Assembly (NCBI GenBank): GCA_023014485.1
Contig: JAJOZX010005785.1
Coordinates: forward strand, 245,589 to 309,588
From: Bathynomus jamesi
Taxonomy: Eukaryota; Arthropoda; Malacostraca; Isopoda; Cirolanidae
Direction: 5' to 3'
DNA length: 64,000 nucleotides
The translations under genes and the position numbers were made by a program. The notes below the pieces were generated by a model, which was not told where the DNA came from, made no database searches, and saw nothing but the letters and a program-made list of their open reading frames with translations. Shown one piece after another: positions 56,703 to 64,000 of the stretch. Positions within the stretch are counted from its first letter, which is position 1, and each line of letters begins with the position of its first letter.

Positions 56703-57890
56703 AGGGCCACTCAATATATTTTGCCCCCATCTTTTTTTTTTCTTTCCAAGTTTCCTTGTAAGTTCCAGAAATTTTGTACACAAGTAGTTCCATACCTTTT
56801 TCTACAAGTTTTTATTTTTCCACATGGTCTCCATCCTTTTCGACGGCTTTCCTCTACCTCGAAACAAGGGCCTTTATTCCTTGCTGATAAAAGTCCGCTG
56901 GGTTCAGCTGGAGCCACCTCTTAACCTCCTCAACAACCTCATCATCACTCTGAACTTTCTTCCACGAATAGCATCCTTCATTGGCCCAAACAAATGGAAG
57001 TCTGAAGGTATCAGATCAGGCCTGTATGGAGGGTGGGGTAACACAGTCAAGCGCATTTTTGTGATGGCCTCTCTTGTTTGCAAATTGTTGTGTGGTCTTG
57101 CGTTATCGTGCAAAAGAAGGACGTCTTCCAGTTTTCTTTTCGGTCGAACTCGCTTTATACATCTCTGGAGTCTCTGTATGGTAGCAATATGTGCCTCTGA
57201 GTTGAATGTTTGTTCTTTTGTCATAATGTCCACCAGAATCACCCCTTTCATATCCCAGAAGATGGTGGCTATAACCTTTCTTGCAGACGGAGCTATTTTG
57301 AACTTTTTCTTGCGTGGGGAGTCTGCGTGATGCCACTCCATGGATTGGCGTTTTGTTTCAGGTTCAAAGTGGTGTATCCAAGTCTCATCCCCAGTCACAA
57401 TTTGTGAAAGGAAGTCATCACCTTCTGTCTCGTATCGAACCAACGACTCAGAAGCAATTTCTTTTCTTTGGGTTTTGTGATCTTCAGTCAGTTCGCGATG
57501 AACAAACTGTGAACACACTTTTGAATATTCCAGTTGCTGAATTATCGTATTCACACTTCCTTACTAATTCCTAGCTCCAGTGATAGCTCCTTGCATGTGA
57601 CGCCCCAGTTTGATCGAATGATGCTGTTAGCACGTTGTACAGTGTGAGATGATGTCAAAGCCGATGCCGAGCAACCGCTGCGTGGCTCATCATCGAAGCT
57701 GGCTCACCCTCTCTCCGATGATCTCGCACTTTTAGAGCAGCGTCCAACTGTGCTTCGATCAACAACAGTATCTCTGTAAACGTTTTGTAAACGTTTGTGA
57801 ATATTTCCAACTGTTTCCTTCTCTGAGGTTAAGAACTCGATAACAGCTGTGTTTACGACGCACATCACTGTCAGACGCCATTTTCGAAAT
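56703..57890 (-). pseudogene. Mariner DD34D transposase and left terminus
   Basis: Classic mariner transposase read leftward. The N-terminus is near 57878 (MASDSDVRRKH), with frameshifts to 57560. Then come YSKVCSQFVHRELTEDHK, the first D in VTGDETWIHHF (near 57375), HHADSPRKKKFK, the second D in LLHDNARPH (near 57105) and the third D in YRPDLIPSDFHLFG, 34 residues after the second. The C-terminal ~60 codons (56711-56917) are in another frame. The 3' terminus ACGAGGGCCACTCAAT (56699-56714) fits mariner; the matching 5' terminus was not found. Confidence 0.92.
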
Positions 57891-58591
57891 TGCGTTAACC
57901 ATCGGTTTTATAATAGGCCAAAATAATAATAGGCTGGTTTTATACAAGGAGGGGAGGTTCAAACTGGAAAAATCCCGTTATGTGAAGCGCAGAAAGTTCA
58001 AACTTACGGCCCAAAAGGCATTTCAGCCCCATGGCCTATTATTTTTATATATAAATTTTTGGGGGGTTGTTGCATACCCCCCCATTATTGATCATGTTGC
58101 ATGCAATTGATTTGCACTCGACATTTTGGCGGGTATACTACTCATGGCACTTGGAAAAGATATTACTGACTGTGAACGGGAAATGAAAGTGGGAGCCTGT
58201 CTGTTTATTATCAGTGACAAAAGTCGCCCAAATTGCCCATGTATCTCGAACAACAATCCCAATAGTTATGAATATATGGAAGGAAATGAAAAAAAAAATG
58301 TTTGAAAAAAAATTTCGGGTCAATCCCAGAATAGGCACCTGATGTACCTCAATCCCAGATGAAGCACCTGCGTTCAACCTCAATCCCAGAATAGGCACCT
58401 TGCAAGGAATTAAATAAAAAAAACCTGATGATTACAAAATTTATTGTTTATACAAAGTTTATTACAAATGTAATAAAGGCAAAGTTATAAAAGGTTTAAA
58501 GTGGTTTAATGAATAAAGAAAAATTTTAGATATTATAAATTCCTGCAATATGAGCCCGAATGTTTCTGAATCCATCTGAAGCAAATCTATC
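57891..58591. repeat. Spacer with a triple CAATCCCAGA motif
   Basis: 58319-58400 has three direct copies of CAATCCCAGAATAGGCACCT or variants, matching the motif in the inverted pair 55264/58592. No gene. Confidence 0.7.
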
Positions 58592-58808
58592 TTGCCACAT
58601 AAATTGGTATATATATAGGTTAGGTTAGGTTAGGTTAGGTTAGGTTAGAGTTGATTTTTTCAAATATTGATAAAAACAATGAAATTATATCTCTAAAAAC
58701 TGTTTATATTTTTTTCTCCTCAATCCCAGATTAAGCACCTGTGTTTTGCCTCAATCCCAGATTAAGCACCTAAAAATGATTTCAGGTGCCTATTCTGGGA
58801 TTGATCCA
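58592..58808 (-). repeat. Inverted repeat copy with (TTAGG)n, right
   Basis: Inverse of 55264-55480, with a (TTAGG)n run at 58617-58648 (about six units) and three CAATCCCAGA motifs. Confidence 0.92.
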
Positions 58809-58925
58809 AAATTTCTTCACCTTGAATTATAGATTTTCAAATAAGACCACAATCTGTCCACAGTGCACGAATGAAATATATCTCATGGACCGTTGTATCC
58901 GGAAGTCTCCAAAACTTTAATTTTG

Positions 58926-58938
58926 TGTGTGCGTTCGT

Positions 58939-58989
<51 letters not shown>

Positions 58990-58990
58990 C
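58926..58990. repeat. TG microsatellite
   Basis: (TG)n ending in a CG-rich alternating run GCGCGCACGCGCG. Confidence 0.95.
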
Positions 58991-59106
58991 GCGCGGGCGC
59001 GAAAATAAGTATCCGTTTCAAAAGTTGACTAAGGTAACGCTATCTTGTATATAAAATAGCTTTGAATGAATCATTTCCCACACCATACCCATACCTAATG
59101 TACAGT

Positions 59107-59595
59107 ATATTAATCAGACCTAGTATGTTTCATGGACTGCTCTCGATTTTCCTACGAAATTGCAAACAAGTGCAGTCGATGACCCTGATTTTGTTTCTGC
59201 AATCGGTTTTCTTGAGAAACCTAACCTAACCTAACCCTACCTGACCTAACCTAACCTAACCTAACCTAACCTAATCGAGTTTCTTATACTATTTTTTTTG
59301 CAAGATATCGCACTAGTTCACGTCATTTTGTTTGCAGAACAATGAGTGATGTTTGTATTAATTTGAAGAATTTGTATGGCGTAAGCGCCACACCAGCTCG
59401 GACTTATTCAAAAAGATGTTGGAGTGTATTGCGTCGTTTCAGTAAATAAATTTATTCAATACCCAATAACATTTTTCTTTATCATTTCTCAAGAAAACCG
59501 ACTGCAGAAACAAAATCAGGGTCATCGACTGCCCTTGTTTGCAATTTTGTAGGAAAATCGAGAGCAGTCCATGAAACATACTAGTCCTTATTAAT
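59107..59595. repeat. Inverted repeat, about 110-bp arms
   Basis: Arms 59107-59218 and 59476-59595 (AGTATGTTTCATGGACTGCT and its complement). The loop holds a (CCTAA)n tract at 59219-59272 and AT-rich sequence; no coding sequence. Confidence 0.88.
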
Positions 59596-60240
59596 CTACA
59601 TGTATGCCCTGTAAAATTGAGTTTTAAATTTGTATGTACTGTACTAGATGTACTGGTTACAATAGTTGGAATACATTTGGCCACACTTAACTAACAACGC
59701 AGTGTATCCCGACTTGTATAACAGATGGTAGTGAACACGTTACTAGCATTGAACGATGTCAGATAAAAATTTTACATTTTTCAGCCGTAGATATGATTTC
59801 TGACACTAATATTTAATTTATTTTATTTCAGTATTCACTTATAAACGTTAAAGATTCAAGAGATAGTATAAAAGGTGGCTTAGAAAAATATACCCGAGTA
59901 AAATCCATTAAAGTAGTATGGATACGTGCTGCTGAGGAATTTTATAGCCGTATGTGCACCGTAGTGTTTAATACACTTTCCATTGTATATTTTAACGCGG
60001 TATTTATTTATTTAATTTTTATTGCTACTTAATATTTATTATTTTCAATCCTTTGCTGAACAGAGGTTTTCCAAAGACTGAATTAAATCGTTTGGCGTCA
60101 ACAAGAATAAATTCAAGAAAGTGAATGCGATACAACAAAAGAGTAAAACAGTGAGAGGTCTTGAATTTTGATAAGATTTTAATGCTCTTAAACTTTGGTT
60201 AAAGCTGAATCTATATTTTTATTAACGGTAAAGGTACCTC
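59596..60240. other. No recognisable gene
   Basis: AT-rich, nothing recognised. Confidence 0.45.
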
Positions 60241-60244
60241 TTAA

Positions 60245-60256
60245 CTGATATTATAT

Positions 60257-60315
<59 letters not shown>

Positions 60316-60340
60316 ACCTTATGACCTTATGAACCTTATG
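60245..60340. repeat. TA microsatellite and LINE 3' tail
   Basis: (TA)n at about 60245-60316. It is followed by copies of ACCTTATGA, which on the minus strand form a short (TCATAAGG)n tail at the end of the LINE. Confidence 0.8.
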
Positions 60341-63300
60341 TTGTTTTCGTGCGTTGGTCTCTCTTCACACGGAGGTCAAGCTGGTGGCCCCGTCTCTAGG
60401 TCTGGCCTGGTGGAGGAGCGAGTAGCTTTCTTGCGCTCTCCACCGTACATAGCCAGGCACGCCCGGCTCATCTGGTACTGTCCTGAGCCAGGCATCCAGT
60501 CTTTTCTTGAAGACTTCAACTTTGACCCCCGTTACGTTTCTGAGGTCCTTAGGAAGCTGGTTGAAAAGTCTTGGCCCCCTGACAACCAAGCTTTTTTCCT
60601 TCAGGGTTGAGGAGGTCCCTTGTCGTGCCTTTAATTTGGGAACACTACACATTCTGCCTCTCCTATTTTCCAGTGTTTGAATGGTAATTGGGTTTAGTTT
60701 TAGGTTTGGTACCAGTTTTTCGATCATTTTCCATATGTAGATTATGATGTACCTCTCTCTTCTTCTTTCCAGTGAGTACAGATTTAGTTTACGTAGTCTT
60801 TCTCAGTAGTTGAGTTCTTTGCAGCCATCAATCTTGGCTGTGAAATGCCTTTGCGTTTCTTCTAGTTTATTAGTTTCTTCCTTTTATATGGGGACGTCAA
60901 AACTGAGCAGTATTCAAGTTTTGGTATAATCAGTGTTTTTAGCAGGGGAATCATTACTGTCCTGTCCCTTCTCTTGAACGTTCTTAGAACCTGTCCGGCG
61001 ACTCTTTTTGCTTTATTTATCGCTATCTGATTTTGTGTTTCGAATTTCGCATCATCTGTCATTATTATCCGAGATCAATCGCTTTCATGCTTCTCTGAAT
61101 TTCCTGTCTATCTGGAGCATAATATGCAGTCTGTTTAAGTTCTTTTCTACCATATCTCAAGAGCTGAAATTTCTCGGCGTTGAATGACATGTTGTTGTCT
61201 TCTGACCATTTGTATATTTTGTTCGTGTCCCTCTGCAAGGCCTCCACGTCATGTACATCGCTGATTTTTCTGCTGATCTTTGTATCGTCTGCAAAGGATG
61301 TTACTATACTATTGCTGTTTACTCCGCCGTCTATGTCTGTTAGCATGATAATGAACAGGAGTGGGGCCAGTACTGTCCCTTGTGGTACTGAGCTGCGTAC
61401 TTCTGCTTCTGATGATGATATACCTTGAATTTTGACGACCTGCAGACGATCACTAAGGAAGTTGTAGATCCATTTTCCCACTTTGCCTGTTATTCCCTTG
61501 TCTTTAATTTTATGTGCTATTATACCATGGTCACATTTATCGAAAGCTTTAGCAAAATCTTTGTATATAACATCGTAGTTGTCATTGCCTTCCAATGCAT
61601 CTAGGATATTGTTGTAGTGCTCTATTAGTTGTGATAGGCATGATCTACCTGATCGGAATCCATGCTGATTTTCGTTGAATCTTTCCCGTGTCTCCAGAAA
61701 TCATAAATTTTCTCTCTAACTATTCTTTCAAATACTTTGGTGAGGTGGGACGTCAATGACACTGGTCTATAGTTCTTTGCTTGAGATCTGTCCCCTCCTT
61801 TATATATAGGGACAATGTTTGCTCTTTTCAAGATGCTCGGTATTTCCCAATGTCTAGGGATCTTCTCCATATCCAGTATAAAGGTGTAGCTATTTCATTT
61901 TTACAGTTTTTAATCAATAATGCGTTCCAATTGTTCGGACCTGCAGCTGAATGTAGTTTCATTTGTTCTATAGCTCTCGCTACATCTTCTGGTGTAAACT
62001 CAAAGTCTGTTATATACTCTCCTTGCAATTCCTCTTCAAAGAATGCATTTATGTCAGGTATCGCTTTGTCACTTTTTGAGGTACTGAAAACTGATTCATA
62101 TTGAGCTCTCAATGTATCAGATATTTCCTTTGGATCGTCGGTTAATTCATTATTTCCCGTCCTTAAGGGCCCAATAGCGGCGCGCGTTTTTGTTTTCCTT
62201 TTTGCATAGCTATAGAAGTATTTTGGATTTTCCTTTATTGCTTCTACCGCCTTTTCCTCTTCCCTCTCTGAATGGTCCTTAATCAGGGCTTGTATTTCCC
62301 TATCGATACCCTCCAGTTTTTCTTTTATTGTTTTCCTGTCATTATCTCCGCAGTTTCCTAACTTCGCCTCCACTCTCTTTCTTTTGCGGAATAGTCTTCT
62401 CTTTTGCCTTTCTAGCCAGCTCCTCTTTCCTTTTGGCTGTGATTTCGGAGCATATTTTTCTAAAATTCTCAGCGTTTTTTCCTCCAAGGTTGTTAGCATT
62501 TCTTCAGTTGTTTTATTCTCGAAAATTGTTCTCCATTCTATTTGGGCCATGTGCGATCTGATTGCTTCCCAATTTATAGTCTTCGAGTTTAAGTTAAAGG
62601 CCCCGAATTTACTTCTTTCCACAATATGTGTATTGTCTTCTAATGCTGCCGTCATATTTGTTGATATCTCGATTAAGTTGTGGTCTGAGATAATGGTTGG
62701 GGTTATTTTTATATCAGCAATCAAGTTCGTGTTATTCGTGAATACCAGATCCAGGCAGTTATTTTTTCGTTTGTGAGAGCCATCAACATTTTTGCTTGTT
62801 CCTGATCTTTATATATATTCCTATTCACCTTTTTGTATTCTATAAATGGGAAGTTAAAGTCTCCGCAGATCATTATATTGGGGGATGGAGGGTTTATGGC
62901 CTTTATTAGCTTTCTAATGTCATCAATGGCCTCCGAGAATTTTTCGGTTGGGGCTTGGAGGTCTATAGATGACTATTACTATCAAGTTTAGTTTTTCTAT
63001 TTTCACTGCTAAGAGTTCCACATAGCTGTTTGATTTACTTATTATCGTCTCTGTCATATGACCTTCCTGTACATATATAGCACAGCCACCTTTTCGCCTC
63101 ATCGTTCTATCCGCTCTTAGTAAGCTGAAGCTCTCTATATTTATCTCTTTCTTATCAATACAATATTCGCAGTTTTCACAATTTCCTTGGCAATCTTTAA
63201 GATGAATTTCTGTGAGGCATGCGATGTCCGCCGCCCTTGTTTCGTCCATAAATCCTTTCAGGTACGAAACCTTATTGAGGGATTGGTTTGGTCTTATTCC

Positions 63301-63350
63301 TTGAATATTAGCCAGGACAATTTTTATGTTCTCTGTTTTTCGTTGCCCTT
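60341..63350 (-). pseudogene. LINE ORF2: endonuclease and reverse transcriptase
   Basis: Minus-strand non-LTR polyprotein relic. APE endonuclease pieces (62923-63350): IACLTEIHLKD, GGCAIYVQEG and VIVIYRPPSP. The EN-RT linker (61828-62724) has SDHNLIEIS and KYFYSYAKRKTK. RT: IVPIYKGGDRSQAKNYRPVS near 61770, YKDFAKAFDKCDHG near 61545, SSVPQGTVLAPLL near 61385 and catalytic SFADDTKISRK near 61285. The C-terminus (60365-60727) is GPRLFNQLPKDLRN. Frames shift near 62750-62920, 61830, 61630, 61065 and 60800. CR1/Jockey-like by motif, clade uncertain. Confidence 0.9.
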
Positions 63351-63639
63351 GTGCATTTCAAGTTCGTTTTCCTTCGATATCGCTTGATTCGTTGCTCTAT
63401 GATCCTCCGAAAGAGATCCGTTTCCTCCTACTTGTATTGGTATCTTCTTTCCCGGTAGCGATTTGGCTCGGGGGTTTCCAGCTGTGTCAACTGCATGTGG
63501 ATGACATTTAGCATTCGTAAGGTGTCTGAGATGTTGAAAAAATTTTCTTGTTCGCTTATTGTGTTCCTATTGTTGTTCCTATTGTTATTTTTTATTCCTA
63601 TTGTCATTTAAACTTTTTCCTTTGTTCGTTGAGTCCGTC

Positions 63640-64000
63640 GGGAGATGTTGATAGTAGCATTTATTCCCGAATTTGCAGGTTCCATATTTGCGTAAGTTCT
63701 GCAAATGTCCGGGTGGTAGAATTTACACCCGTCTCCAAATTTACAATGACCATTATTATAGAAGAAATTGCATATTGGGGGATGTTCGTATATACATTGT
63801 CCTCTTTTAAATCTGCAATTATCTTTTATATAATACCTGTATATAATTCCTTCCCCATATTTACTCTTGGCTTTTGTTTTTTGCTCCGTATTGGGGGACA
63901 GTTTTACTTCGTTTACTTGACTGCCCTCTTGTCTTGTCCTATTGTGCTATTTGTTCTAGTTGTTTTGTCGCTTCGTTGCCCTTATGCTGTTGTTGTTTTC
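63640..64000 (-). pseudogene. LINE ORF1-like protein with CCCH zinc fingers (partial)
   Basis: The minus strand reads a basic region, then CRFKRGQCIYEH, then CNFFYNNGHCKFGDGCKFYH (C-x8-C-x5-C-x3-H), an RNA-binding CCCH finger. It ends near 63609. It lies directly upstream of the LINE endonuclease, so it is probably the RNA-binding ORF1 of the same element (inference). It runs off the window. Sequence between 63350 and 63600 is low in complexity with stops. Confidence 0.7.

Larger units (their letters stand above)
44000..58142. mobile_element. Segment bounded by a second pair of Polinton-type termini
   Basis: The left end AGTAGTATACCGGCAAAAAT and the right end's complement AGTAGTATACCCGCCAAAAT form inverted repeats of about 100-130 bp. 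They share GAGTGCAA and CAATTGCA with the ends of the Polinton at 17342-34966. The flanking CATGG is repeated at 43995-43999 and 58143-58147. Inside are only other transposons, microsatellites and about 3 kb of unassigned DNA. No Polinton gene is seen. It could be a gutted or non-autonomous Polinton (inference). Confidence 0.7.

Noticed and set aside
57944..57968. Possible 5' mariner terminus (TACAAGGAGGGGAGGTTCAA)
   Set aside because: It resembles a mariner end but faces the wrong way to pair with the terminus at 56699-56714.

Overview
The window looks like repeat-dense intergenic or intronic DNA from an arthropod, probably a crustacean (inference). The signs are (TTAGG)n telomere-type repeats, a TATA plus TCAGTT initiator promoter, very abundant TA, CA and CT microsatellites, and a dense mix of Polinton, Tc1/mariner, hAT, Penelope and non-LTR elements. 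I found no cellular protein gene, tRNA, rRNA or CRISPR. Nearly all coding sequence belongs to mobile elements, mostly broken.

Layout. 0.7-6.6 kb: a decayed LINE, two copies of a repeat that may be its 3' part, and a 1.1-kb minisatellite. 7.0-13.4 kb: a decayed hAT-like element holding a second, younger hAT-like element whose 735-codon transposase frame is open. 13.5-16.9 kb: a palindrome, a short inverted-repeat element and a hAT nested in a hAT. 17.3-35.0 kb: a full-length Polinton (Maverick) with inverted termini and a short target duplication. It carries protein-primed DNA polymerase B, packaging ATPase, integrase, capsid proteins and cysteine protease, all broken by frameshifts, and two Tc1/mariner insertions. 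35.1-39.0 kb: Jockey-type and other LINE pieces and a Penelope-like element. 39.7-43.4 kb: hAT-like remnants and fold-back mariners. 44.0-58.1 kb: a 14.1-kb stretch bounded by a second pair of Polinton-type termini but filled with other transposons. 59-64 kb: an inverted repeat, a microsatellite and a LINE running off the window with a CCCH zinc-finger first ORF.

How the genes relate. The Polinton genes are the usual replication, integration and virion set. The most unusual point is the polymerase gene. Two small exons at the opposite end of the element (30.5 and 32.6 kb) share intron phase with the polymerase exon at 23.2 kb and lie just below a well-formed TATA/Inr promoter. The leftward polymerase transcript would therefore span the whole element, with all the other genes inside its second intron on the other strand. 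The first intron holds a telomere-like array that has captured a 28-bp piece of the polymerase gene.
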